63,275 bases of DNA. Source: Verrucomicrobia bacterium UBA6775 (GTDB taxonomy: Bacteria > Verrucomicrobiota > Verrucomicrobiia > Limisphaerales > UBA1096). The stretch lies in assembly GCA_002453165.1 (NCBI GenBank), contig DKGH01000158.1:1-63275 (forward strand), given 5' to 3'. Numbering within the stretch: the first letter of the stretch is position 1; each line of letters begins with the position of its first letter. The notes under the pieces were generated by a model. It did not search any database, was not told the DNA's origin, and saw only the letters and a program-made list of their open reading frames with translations. This document shows, piece by piece, positions 31,816 through 39,738 of this stretch. A program made the position numbers and the translations under genes.

Positions 31816-33027
31816 TTACATGCGGAAAAGCACCGTTTCCCGGTTGAACCACTTGGTGCAAAAAAACAGCAACAATCCAGCGATGAGTGTGCTGGAGCCA
31901 AAAATGGCCAGTAGCATGGTGTAATCCATGGTGCCCTTCACCAACTCCTTCATCGCGATCGAGATGTTGGTGATCGGTATCGAGGCCCAGAACCAGTTCA
32001 ACTCCACCCCGGGCAGCATCGCGAGCACGGCCGGGACGATCATCACGATGCCGAACGGTGAAATGAGCGAGGAAGCCTCGGGGGAATTTCTCGCGTAGAT
32101 GGACACGCTGAGCAGCAGCGAGGCAAACATCGCCGCCACCGGAACCAGCATCAGCGCCAGCAGAGTCAGGTCAAGCCAGCCGATGGAGCCGATCATCGTA
32201 CCAAGCGTGCCGCGGAGTTGCCCAGCCTTGATGGCGATCCATGTCCCAAGGCTCGCGATGTTGAGCAGCACGGCAATGATGCCGCCGCTGAATACGGCGA
32301 GAAACTTGCCGAGCACGATCTGGTGACGAGGGATCGGCGCCAGCAACAGGGTCTCCAGTGTGCCGCGCTCCTTTTCGCCGGCGCCAAGATGGATGGCCGG
32401 ATAGACTACGCCCATGAAACAGAATGCGATGAAAAAGTAAGGGAGCATCCCGCCAACGTTGTCGCCAAGAACTTCGCGGATATCGCCGGTTCCCTTTTCC
32501 GCGAGGTGTACCGGCTCAAGCACCGCCCGGCGTTTGCGGCTGGAGGTCACGCCCAACTCGATCAGCCGCGCCTTGGTCAGTTCCTCGTTGTACTCATCGA
32601 CCACGTCTTCGACGCGGCTCTCCACCCTGCTGCCGGACGAGGCGTTGTCGTAGTGTAGCTCGACGGTCGCCTGCGATTTTTCCTCGAGCCGAGACGCTGC
32701 CTTTTCCGGGATCACGATCCCGAAATCGATTTCATCCGAGCGAATGGCGGCGACCAGTTCTTCCTGCGACTCGATGGTAGTCTTTTTGAACCGCTTGGTT
32801 TCAGCAAAGGCCTTGGCCAGGTCGGGGGCGTGTTCCTCCCCGAAAATCACGTACTCCAGCACCTCGGTCTCCGCCTCCTTTTGTTGTTCCATCACGAAGC
32901 TGATCAGTGAGTTTAGCAGCAGCGGCACGACAAGAATCGGCAGCACGATCATTAGCAGGAGCGTTTTTCGGTCGCGGAGAATATCCCGCATCTCCTTAAA
33001 AAAAACCGTGGTCACGCCTCCCCTCAT
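31816..33027 (-). CDS. ABC-2 type exporter permease (NatB-like)
   Basis: A 403-residue membrane subunit of an ABC exporter. One N-terminal helix (LLLMIVLPILVVPLLLNSLI) is followed by a large extracytoplasmic domain (about 55-190) and then five to six helices such as YFFIAFCFMGVVYPAIHLGA and SGGIIAVLLNIASLGTWIAI. GAGEKERGTLETLLLAPIPR is the coupling motif of the NatB/ABC-2 group. NatB-type permeases work with NatA in export of sodium or of other compounds. The start at 33027 overlaps the ATPase stop as ATGA, so the two proteins are made in step. The longer open frame upstream lies inside the ATPase gene and is rejected. It ends 5 bases from a perfect palindrome copy. Confidence 0.9.
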   Translation of the reverse strand: MRGGVTTVFFKEMRDILRDRKTLLLMIVLPILVVPLLLNSLISFVMEQQKEAETEVLEYVIFGEEHAPDLAKAFAETKRFKKTTIESQEELVAAIRSDEIDFGIVIPEKAASRLEEKSQATVELHYDNASSGSRVESRVEDVVDEYNEELTKARLIELGVTSSRKRRAVLEPVHLAEKGTGDIREVLGDNVGGMLPYFFIAFCFMGVVYPAIHLGAGEKERGTLETLLLAPIPRHQIVLGKFLAVFSGGIIAVLLNIASLGTWIAIKAGQLRGTLGTMIGSIGWLDLTLLALMLVPVAAMFASLLLSVSIYARNSPEASSLISPFGIVMIVPAVLAMLPGVELNWFWASIPITNISIAMKELVKGTMDYTMLLAIFGSSTLIAGLLLFFCTKWFNRETVLFRM

Positions 33028-33818
33028 GCCGCCACCTCCCCCGGTTCGGCCTTGATTATATTTAGGAATGCCTTGTCCAAAAACGATTCGCCGGTCTGCT
33101 GACGCATCCCGGCGGCATCCCCCTCGAAGCACAGTCGGCCGGCGTGCAGGATGGCTACGCGATCACAGAGCTGGTCGACCTCGTCCATGTGGTGCGTCGA
33201 GAACAACACTGTCTTGTTGCGTTCGCGGCACATCTCCACGACGGCGAGCACCGACTCGGCCGCGGCGACATCCAGCCCGGTGGTCAGCTCGTCGAACAAC
33301 AGAATATCCGGATCGTGAATGAGCGCCCGGGCGATCGACACCTTCTGCCGCATCCCGGAGGAGAACGTCTCGTTGCGTCGATCCAAAAACGCCTCCATGT
33401 CGAGCGTGGCCGACAACTCGTCGATGCGCTCCCGCAGTGCCGCCGCCTGCATGCCGTGCAGGCGGCCGTAGTACAGGAGCATTTCGCGCGCGGTGAGCCT
33501 CCCGTAAAGCCCGGTGTTGCCGGAGACAAACCCGATGCGCCGCCGGATTTCGAGCGGGTTTTTCGTGAGATCCTCCCCGTCGCAAAGCACGACGCCTGAG
33601 CTTGGCTTCAGCGAGGTGGACAGGATTCGCAGAAGGGTGGTTTTGCCCGCGCCGTTTTGGCCAAGCAGGCCGAGCACTCCACCGCTGGGAATCTCGAGGT
33701 CGATGCCGTCCAGTGCATAAAACGTCCTTCCCCTCTCCCTTGGGTCGATCGCTCCTGTGGTGGTTTTCCTCCGCTTGGCCAAGCGGAAGGTCTTGGTGAT
33801 GGCTGATAACTGCAGCAC
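33024..33818 (-). CDS. ABC exporter ATP-binding protein (NatA-like)
   Basis: About 264 residues. Walker A is GLLGQNGAGKTTLLRIL, the Q-loop lies near RIGFVSGNTGLYGRLTAREM, the signature is FSSGMRQKVSIARAL and Walker B is DILLFDELTTGLD, with DELT in place of the usual DEPT. The H-loop His is in STHHMDEVDQLCDR. This is the NatA-like group of ABC-2 exporters and pairs with the overlapping permease gene. The N terminus has an unusual basic insert FRLAKRRKTTTGAIDPRERG before the first strand; its RLAKR is encoded by a perfect palindrome. I chose the GTG at 33818; a TTG at 33854 would add 12 residues. No ribosome binding site decides between them. Confidence 0.9.
   Translation of the reverse strand: MLQLSAITKTFRLAKRRKTTTGAIDPRERGRTFYALDGIDLEIPSGGVLGLLGQNGAGKTTLLRILSTSLKPSSGVVLCDGEDLTKNPLEIRRRIGFVSGNTGLYGRLTAREMLLYYGRLHGMQAAALRERIDELSATLDMEAFLDRRNETFSSGMRQKVSIARALIHDPDILLFDELTTGLDVAAAESVLAVVEMCRERNKTVLFSTHHMDEVDQLCDRVAILHAGRLCFEGDAAGMRQQTGESFLDKAFLNIIKAEPGEVAA
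33772..33785. repeat. Iterated palindrome, perfect (16-bp extended)
   Basis: The symmetry extends to 33771-33786. It encodes RLAKR near the N terminus of the ABC ATPase. A partial copy (TCTTGGCCAAGC, 33880-33891) lies just ahead of the divergent nuclease gene. Confidence 0.95.
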
Positions 33819-33899
33819 GGTGGTTATGAAATCATGAATGATGTCGCAGGACAATCAATGATCATTGCGCTTGGCTTCATTCTTGGCCAAGCTCGGCCC

Positions 33900-35294
33900 G
33901 TGAAAATCTCATTCCACGGCGCGGTTCGTACCACGACTGGCTCGCAACATTTGCTTGAGGTCAACGGCAAGCGGCTACTGCTGGACTGCGGCCTGTATCA
34001 GGGCAAACGGCAGGAGTCGATCGAGCGCAACCAGAATTTTCCGTTCGAACCCGCCTCGGTGGATGCGGTGATCCTGAGCCACGCGCACATCGATCACATC
34101 GGGAATCTGCCCAACCTGTACAAGCAGGGGTTCGAGGGCAACGTCTACTGCACGTTCGCCACGCGCGATCTGGCGGCGATCATGCTGGAGGACTCGGCGG
34201 AGATTCAGGTGGCGGACGCGGCCTACGTTTCAAAGAAGCACAAGAAAAAGGGGCTGCCACCAGTCGAGCCGCTTTATACCCCGGAGGACGCGGAGCGCGC
34301 GGTGCGGCAGTTTGTCGCGCTGGGCTACGATCGACCGATCCCGGTGGCCGACGGCGTGACGCTGACCTTCCGCGATGCCGGCCACATCCTCGGCTCGGCA
34401 CAGGTGATCCTCGACATCGACGAGGACGGCAACAAGCGGCGGCTGCTTTTCAGCGGCGACATCGGCCGTGGCGACCACGCGATCCTGCGAGACCCGCAGC
34501 CGGTGGAGGACGTCGATGTGCTGCTGGTCGAGAGTACCTACGGCAATCGCGATCACACGGCGCAGTCCGGCTTGTCGGACGAAATCGAGGGGCTCCTTTC
34601 CGAGACGCTGAACAACGGCGGCAAGGTGATCATTCCGGCGTTTTCCGTCGGCAGGACGCAGTTGCTCGTCTACACGCTGCACCAACTCGTTGACGCCGGG
34701 CGGCTGCCGGATTTTCCGATCTTCGTCGACAGCCCGCTCAGCGTGAACGCCACCGAGGTGTTCCGGCTGCACCCGGAATGTTTCAACCGCGACATCTACA
34801 CTTTTCTGCGGGAGAAGGAGAACCCGTTTGGCATGGACAACCTGACGTACATCCGCAAGGCGTCGGAGTCGATCAAGCTCAACACCCTCGAGGGGCCGGC
34901 GATCATCATCAGCTCAAGCGGCATGTGCGAGGCCGGGCGCATCCGGCATCACCTGAAGAACAACATCAGCGACCCGAATGACCTGATTTTGTTCGTAGGC
35001 TACTGCGCCTACAACACGCTGGGGGCGGTGATCCGGGCCGGGATCGATCCGGTTTATATTTTCGGCGAACCGCATGAGGTGAAGGCCAGGGTTGCCAGCT
35101 TCGATGGCTTTTCCGGGCACGCGGACCGGAAGGAACTCGGTCGCTACGTCGAGTCGTTGACGGGGGACATCACGAACATCTACGTCGTCCACGGCGAGGA
35201 GGAATCCAGCCTGACGTTCGCCGAGCAACTGCGCAGCCTCAAGCCGGGCGCGGACGTGGTCGTCCCCGAGTTGAACGAGACGTTCGAGGTTTGA
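33900..35294 (+). CDS. Metallo-beta-lactamase/beta-CASP nuclease
   Basis: A 464-residue member of the CPSF73/Ysh1-like beta-CASP group, usually RNA endo- or exonucleases. KISFHGAVRTTTGSQHLLEV opens the fold and ILSHAHIDHIGNLP carries the HxHxDH zinc motif (from His61). DAGHILGSAQVILDI and FSGDIGRGDHAIL add further ligands. STYGNRDH and the later GHADRKELGRYVESL complete the metallo-beta-lactamase and RMMBL parts, with the beta-CASP domain between (VIIPAFSVGRTQLLVYTLHQ, SSSGMCEAGRIRHHLKN). The GTG at 33900 starts right at the fold; an upstream TTG at 33834 would translate a palindrome remnant and is rejected. It is divergent from the ABC genes and convergent with the dehydrogenase downstream. 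Confidence 0.92.
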   Translation: MKISFHGAVRTTTGSQHLLEVNGKRLLLDCGLYQGKRQESIERNQNFPFEPASVDAVILSHAHIDHIGNLPNLYKQGFEGNVYCTFATRDLAAIMLEDSAEIQVADAAYVSKKHKKKGLPPVEPLYTPEDAERAVRQFVALGYDRPIPVADGVTLTFRDAGHILGSAQVILDIDEDGNKRRLLFSGDIGRGDHAILRDPQPVEDVDVLLVESTYGNRDHTAQSGLSDEIEGLLSETLNNGGKVIIPAFSVGRTQLLVYTLHQLVDAGRLPDFPIFVDSPLSVNATEVFRLHPECFNRDIYTFLREKENPFGMDNLTYIRKASESIKLNTLEGPAIIISSSGMCEAGRIRHHLKNNISDPNDLILFVGYCAYNTLGAVIRAGIDPVYIFGEPHEVKARVASFDGFSGHADRKELGRYVESLTGDITNIYVVHGEEESSLTFAEQLRSLKPGADVVVPELNETFEV

Positions 35295-35300
35295 TAGAGC

Positions 35301-35314
35301 CGCTTGGCCAACCG
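35301..35314. repeat. Palindrome with one mismatch, convergent gap
   Basis: CGCTTGGCCAACCG lies between the convergent nuclease and acyl-reductase-like genes and makes up half of that 29-base gap. Confidence 0.7.
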
Positions 35315-35323
35315 CGAAAGTGG

Positions 35324-36760
35324 TCAGGCGGCTGCGATACCGATCGAGCGTCGCTTGTAGAGGAACTCGAACATGTTGCCCTCGTGCGGCTGATCCCATG
35401 AGATTTTCATCGTGGAGATCGGCCCGAGGTTTAGTCGATCGATCATCGGTGATGCTAGTAGATCTTCATGGAACGCCTTGTCGCCGGTGATCGCGGTGAC
35501 AACCAGCGACTCGCCCATCTGGTTGAGCATTTCTGCCTGAGGCACCTCTACCACGCTGGCGTAAGGGCAAAGAAATTCGCGGTTGGACAGGGGGTGGTCG
35601 AACGACTCGCAGTAAACGATCGTCGGTCGCAGGTAGGTGCCGCCGCCTGTGACGACCTTGCGGTCGCCGTCGCGATACTTCGCGGTCATCTCCTCGCAGC
35701 CCGGTTCGGAGAGGTCGGCGTCGATGGCACCATCGATCCACTCACCCATCTTAGGGTTGGCAAAGCCGGAAAGTTTAGCTTCAGGATCGTCCACCGTTGT
35801 CGGCTTGATCGGGCCCAGTTTTTGAGCCAATGCATCGGCAATCTCGCGGCCGTACTTGGGCACCACCACTGCTGAGGCATTCACGCAGGAGCGCCCGCCG
35901 TTGTCGGCGATCGAGCCGGCGATAAGATCAATGTGGTCGCGCCAGTTCTCAATTTCGTCGTCTCCGATGAGAATCTTGCTCCAGCCTGGGCCGTGAATCT
36001 GGATGGCCGGATTGTTAGCGTACTGGTCGGTTGTGCTCTTGTCTCCAAAGATCAGTGCACGCCCGCAACGGTTCAAAATATCTGCTGCGCCTTCGTAGTC
36101 TGTCGGGTAAAAACCAAATGCTTCCCTCGGACATCCTGCCTGTATGAACGACTGGATCAGGCGATACGGTGTCCACGGCTCTTCCCGACCGGGCTTCATC
36201 ACGATCGGTGTCTTGAGGGCGATAGCCGGTAGCCACAGCGAGTTCACCGCTGGTGAGTTGCTGGGCATGACAAGGCCGAGCGCATTGGAGGTGGGGTAAA
36301 AACAAACCTGCGTCCCGAACTGCTCGCCCACGCCGGCATCGAGGATGGAAGGATCGATCCCGCGGGTAAGGCCGTTGAGCACCACCTGCATGTTAGTCAG
36401 AGCGTAATGGATCTTGGCCATGTTGCGCTGAACCATCACGTGCGGCAGGCCGCTAGTGGAGGACAGGGTCTCGACGTATTGCGTAGGCGATTGCATTTCG
36501 CCCTCGACCCCGATCTCTACTTGACCATTGAGAAAAATCTCGCCGGCTTTTGCCCCGATCTCGATTAGTTCCGTGGTGGAAAAAGCGCGCAAGGCTGCTC
36601 GGGCTAAATCGATGCGTTGCAGGTCGCGGCGCACCACGCCGGCGTTCACCTGACTGACGGTGGCCTTGGTGGCGCCGTCACGATAGTCGGTCACCTCTAT
36701 CTTATTGAGGCTGACATACGGTTCGCCCAGACGCAGGCAGGGGATGTGCGGGACAGCCAT
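35324..36760 (-). CDS. Aldehyde dehydrogenase-fold protein, LuxC/acyl-CoA-reductase-like
   Basis: A 478-residue enzyme of the aldehyde dehydrogenase superfamily. LGLVMPSNSPAVNSLWLPAI and PIVMKPGREEPWTPYRL form the nucleotide-binding region, and ADNGGRSCVNASAVVVPK contains the likely catalytic Cys292 in place of the usual G-Q-x-C. Length and the lone Cys fit acyl reductases of the LuxC type better than substrate-oxidising dehydrogenases; this is inference. The ATG at 36760 follows the stop of the acyl-activating gene by one base, with GGGAG upstream, so both proteins are made together. The expected reaction is reduction of an activated acyl group to an aldehyde. It ends the six-gene minus-strand set. 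Confidence 0.8.
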   Translation of the reverse strand: MAVPHIPCLRLGEPYVSLNKIEVTDYRDGATKATVSQVNAGVVRRDLQRIDLARAALRAFSTTELIEIGAKAGEIFLNGQVEIGVEGEMQSPTQYVETLSSTSGLPHVMVQRNMAKIHYALTNMQVVLNGLTRGIDPSILDAGVGEQFGTQVCFYPTSNALGLVMPSNSPAVNSLWLPAIALKTPIVMKPGREEPWTPYRLIQSFIQAGCPREAFGFYPTDYEGAADILNRCGRALIFGDKSTTDQYANNPAIQIHGPGWSKILIGDDEIENWRDHIDLIAGSIADNGGRSCVNASAVVVPKYGREIADALAQKLGPIKPTTVDDPEAKLSGFANPKMGEWIDGAIDADLSEPGCEEMTAKYRDGDRKVVTGGGTYLRPTIVYCESFDHPLSNREFLCPYASVVEVPQAEMLNQMGESLVVTAITGDKAFHEDLLASPMIDRLNLGPISTMKISWDQPHEGNMFEFLYKRRSIGIAAA

Positions 36761-36761
36761 C

Positions 36762-37841
36762 TTAGTAGACTCCCTCGACGATCTTTTTCTCCATCGCGCC
36801 GAACGGGCGCACTTCGGCCACACCGTCCCAAGGGCATTCCTCCCAAGGCGAGCGGCGGATTGCCTCGTCGCGCTCAAGGAAGCGTGGCATGAAAAACTCC
36901 TTGGTCAATGTAGTGAGTTCCACCCGTCCCCATGCGTCGTAGTCGACGAGGTTTTCGGTCTGCTTCGGATCGACCACGCGCAACACTGCGCGCGGCTGGG
37001 GTGCGTGGTACGTGATTGAGTAATCGTTCTCCGGGCCAAACGGACGGTGACGGGCCAGGCCCATCAACGTGTTGCCGTAGGTCGGCACGAAGCCGATCTG
37101 GTTTTCGCAAATCTCTTCAACGAGGAAGCGAGTGTATTGTTGATCCATCGTCGTGCCTCCGCAGAATACACCCTTGATGCCGGCCTTGATCAGATCCTTG
37201 CGCTCGGCCATCGCCTCGAGCAGCTTTGGTGTGGTGAACAAAGCGCTGACCTTGCGGTTTTTCAGGATGGTGATCGCTTGATCGATGACGTGATCCATGT
37301 AGGCGCGTGCTTGGTCAAATTGCTTATTAGAGATGAGTCGCTTCACCCATCGGGGGTCGAGGTCGACGAAGTAAGTTGAGCAGCCGCGGACGTTTGCTAG
37401 GTGCTCGATCGACAATCTCAGCCGGCGTGGGCCTGTCGGGCCAACCATCATCCAATAGTGGTCACGTGGAAAGTGGTCGTCATTGAGCGTCTCGGAAAAC
37501 TCGCTATAATCGATCTTGTAATCCTCCCAGCCGATGCGTTGCTTGGGCATGCCGGTGGTGCCGCCGGTCTCGAAGATGCTAAACGGCCGACCATCGTAAG
37601 CCTTGGGACGCCAAACCTCGTTTGGCATGTCGCGCAGCCACTCGTCCTGAAAGTGTGGAAACTTCGTGATGATGTCATCGAAGCATGAGATCTCCTCGGC
37701 CGGGTTCCAGCCGGCTTCCTTAGCCCAATCAAGCCAGAAAGGCGAGCCGGACTCGGGCGAGAAATGCCACTTCACAATTTCTACTGCATGCGCATCAAGC
37801 TGCACCTTGGCATCCTGAACATTTTGATCCAAGCTAGACAT
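36762..37841 (-). CDS. AMP-forming acyl-activating enzyme, LuxE/phenylacetate-CoA-ligase-like
   Basis: A 359-residue member of the AMP-binding superfamily. FETGGTTGMPKQRIGWEDYK is the phosphate-binding motif (TGGTTGxPK). YWMMVGPTGPRRLRLSIEHL, SALFTTPKLLEAM, KGVFCGGTTMDQQYTRF and IGFVPTYGNTLMGLARHRPF follow the adenylate-forming fold. At 359 residues it lacks the full C-terminal domain of CoA ligases and matches the size of LuxE acyl-protein synthetases. With the LuxC-like reductase one base downstream it probably activates a carboxylic acid for reduction to an aldehyde. The substrate cannot be read from sequence. It starts 35 bases after the symporter stop in the same transcription direction. 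Confidence 0.8.
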   Translation of the reverse strand: MSSLDQNVQDAKVQLDAHAVEIVKWHFSPESGSPFWLDWAKEAGWNPAEEISCFDDIITKFPHFQDEWLRDMPNEVWRPKAYDGRPFSIFETGGTTGMPKQRIGWEDYKIDYSEFSETLNDDHFPRDHYWMMVGPTGPRRLRLSIEHLANVRGCSTYFVDLDPRWVKRLISNKQFDQARAYMDHVIDQAITILKNRKVSALFTTPKLLEAMAERKDLIKAGIKGVFCGGTTMDQQYTRFLVEEICENQIGFVPTYGNTLMGLARHRPFGPENDYSITYHAPQPRAVLRVVDPKQTENLVDYDAWGRVELTTLTKEFFMPRFLERDEAIRRSPWEECPWDGVAEVRPFGAMEKKIVEGVY

Positions 37842-37876
37842 TAATTCTGTTTTTAAAAAAAAGGCTCACCTGAAGT

Positions 37877-39484
37877 TCAGGCTTTATTTGTTGGGAAAAA
37901 GCGATCGATTGTTGATTGTTTTGGCGCCGTAGTCACGAGCGAAACTCCGATCAACGCCACCACGGAAGCCAGAAAAATAAAGGTTACCGGCATCACCCCG
38001 GCAATCAAATATTCTCCGTGCTCTTTCACTCCGAACCACTGATCTCCACTGTCGCGGCCAAGCGCGTCATAGATAAATGTAACCCATGTTATGACAGTGG
38101 CAATTACGCTGGCGAAAACGCCTGCGGTTGTCACTCGCTTCCAGTAAACCGAGGCGAATGCGATAGGGAACAATGCCGCGAACCCGCTAAAACACCATAC
38201 ACCGAGGTTGAACACGCTCTTGGTCTCGAATAACGAGATAACATAGGTGATTAGCACGATGAACACGATAAAGCCGCGGCCTAGCCAGACCTTTTGGCTG
38301 TCACTTACCTTTCCCTTTAGCGGGACAACAAAGTCGTTGGTGAACATGCTGCCGATGCAGACAAATTGCGAGTCAAGAGAACTCATGATCGCCGCCAGCA
38401 CGCCGGCGGAAAACAGGCCGATGAGGATCGGGCTATCCATGAATTTTTTCACCATCGCACTCAGCACTGCGTTCGGATTCGCGTTGCCGTTGGGCAACGG
38501 TGGCACTGTAAGATCCCCGGCTGCATGTAGGCCGGCAGCCCAGATGCCGATCAGGATGCACGGCACCCAGACGATCATGATGCAGATCGGATGGGCGATG
38601 ACGGTCAGGCGAAATGACTTGGCACTCTTGGCTGTCAGCCAGTGTTGGAACAAGTGTGGGAACATGCCGACACTCAGGGGTACCAGCATGTAACTGATAA
38701 AATGCGGCACGGTCATCAGACCCTCACGCTGCAATTTTTCGGGCGCATGTTCGAGTGCCTTAGCTGAGGCTTCCGATAGGCCACCGAGCGTATCCGCGAT
38801 AACCAAAAATCCAACCAAGCCCATAACCATGAAGACAATCGTCTGGAAGGTGTTCGCCCAGGCAGCGGAGCGAACCCCGCCGAAAAACACGTAAAACAAC
38901 ACGACACAGCAAATCACCAATCCGGACAGCCAAGCGGGAACCGCCCCGGCCGCGAACGTCTCCGGGAACATTCCGCGGGTAACACCGAAGATATAGTTGC
39001 CCGCGCCCATCAGGCCAACCAGCAGGTACGGGATGATCAGGCCGACCAAGATCGGGAACATCAGGTAGCCAAGCGCCTTCGACTCGAAGCGGTCGCGGAA
39101 AAACTGGATCTGCGTCACGTAGCCGTATTTTTTGCCGAAGCTCCACATGCGGATACCGACGAGGAAAAAACAGGCGGTGTGAATCAGGCCGGAGCTGGAG
39201 GCCATCAACCCGTAGGTGCCGATGCCCAGGCTGAACGCTTTGCCGGTGGAGCCGACCAGCGCGAAGGCGGTCATCGTCGTCCCGAACACGCTCATCAAAA
39301 GCATGAACGGCCCAATCGACTGGCTCGCCACGAAGAAATCCTTGCTGGACCCGCGGAACATCCGGCTGGACACCCAGCCAAGCGCAAACAACGCGAGCAT
39401 GTACACGATGATGATGTAAAGCGGCGTACGGGTCGCGGGCTCGGCCGCTTGGCCAAGCGCGATCAGTGACGGTGCGTGTATCAT
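37877..39484 (-). CDS. Sodium:solute symporter (SSS family)
   Basis: A 535-residue transporter with about 13-14 membrane segments. The first is PLYIIIVYMLALFALGWVSS, followed by the family's RxxxGSSKDFFVASQSIGPF and the region MTAFALVGSTGKAFSLGIG. SSLDSQFVCIGSMFTNDF late in the protein corresponds to the sodium-site helix. SSS proteins import solutes such as carboxylates, amino acids or sugars with Na+. The N-terminal tail SLIALGQAAEPATRTP contains a palindrome-encoded LGQA. The start overlaps the stop of the small DUF3311 gene by 4 bases, the usual arrangement for two-part SSS carriers. Lying with the acyl-activating genes, it may import a carboxylate. Confidence 0.92.
   Translation of the reverse strand: MIHAPSLIALGQAAEPATRTPLYIIIVYMLALFALGWVSSRMFRGSSKDFFVASQSIGPFMLLMSVFGTTMTAFALVGSTGKAFSLGIGTYGLMASSSGLIHTACFFLVGIRMWSFGKKYGYVTQIQFFRDRFESKALGYLMFPILVGLIIPYLLVGLMGAGNYIFGVTRGMFPETFAAGAVPAWLSGLVICCVVLFYVFFGGVRSAAWANTFQTIVFMVMGLVGFLVIADTLGGLSEASAKALEHAPEKLQREGLMTVPHFISYMLVPLSVGMFPHLFQHWLTAKSAKSFRLTVIAHPICIMIVWVPCILIGIWAAGLHAAGDLTVPPLPNGNANPNAVLSAMVKKFMDSPILIGLFSAGVLAAIMSSLDSQFVCIGSMFTNDFVVPLKGKVSDSQKVWLGRGFIVFIVLITYVISLFETKSVFNLGVWCFSGFAALFPIAFASVYWKRVTTAGVFASVIATVITWVTFIYDALGRDSGDQWFGVKEHGEYLIAGVMPVTFIFLASVVALIGVSLVTTAPKQSTIDRFFPTNKA
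39446..39459. repeat. Iterated palindrome, perfect
   Basis: It encodes LGQA in the extracytoplasmic N-terminal tail of the symporter, before the first membrane segment. Confidence 0.95.
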
Positions 39485-39711
39485 TGTTCGCCCCCCTGTT
39501 CGTCAGCCGACTCAGCCCATTCTTCGATGTCGCTTGGCCAAGCCCACTTAATGGCCATGGCCCAGACACCGGCCGCCATGCAGGAAAACAGCGCGTGGTA
39601 AAACAGGCCAAGCGGCATGAAGCCAAAGACGAGGGTCTTGTTATCCCACCACCAGAAATCCTGATGGATGATCGCCAGCAGGGCGATCAGTGCGTAAACG
39701 AAAATCTTCAT
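39481..39711 (-). CDS. DUF3311-like small membrane partner of the symporter
   Basis: A 76-residue protein with two membrane segments (KIFVYALIALLAIIHQDFWW and HALFSCMAAGVWAMAIKWAW), the pattern of DUF3311 proteins that accompany SSS symporters. The segment FGFMPLGLFYHALF is the conserved P-L-x-x-x-Y part of the loop. The acidic tail SDIEEWAESADEQGGEQ is cytoplasmic by inside-positive reasoning, but this is uncertain. A near-perfect palindrome (39531-39543) encodes AWPS at the end of the second helix, the rarer reading of the repeat. The 4-base overlap with the symporter start supports a functional pair. Confidence 0.8.
   Translation of the reverse strand: MKIFVYALIALLAIIHQDFWWWDNKTLVFGFMPLGLFYHALFSCMAAGVWAMAIKWAWPSDIEEWAESADEQGGEQ
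39531..39543. repeat. Near-perfect palindrome read as AWPS
   Basis: CGCTTGGCCAAGC at the end of the second helix of the DUF3311-like protein. It is the clearest example of the third reading frame. Confidence 0.85.
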
Positions 39712-39738
39712 GAGCCGGGTTGCGGGGGTTGCTTGGGT

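Noticed and set aside
31709..31861. Upstream extension of purS by about 51 codons
   Set aside because: It translates the intergenic palindrome region; PurS proteins are about 80 residues and the ATG at 31708 gives that length.
35324..37841. A bioluminescence (lux) operon
   Set aside because: Only LuxC/LuxE-like folds are present; there are no luciferase genes, so only an acyl-reduction role is supported.
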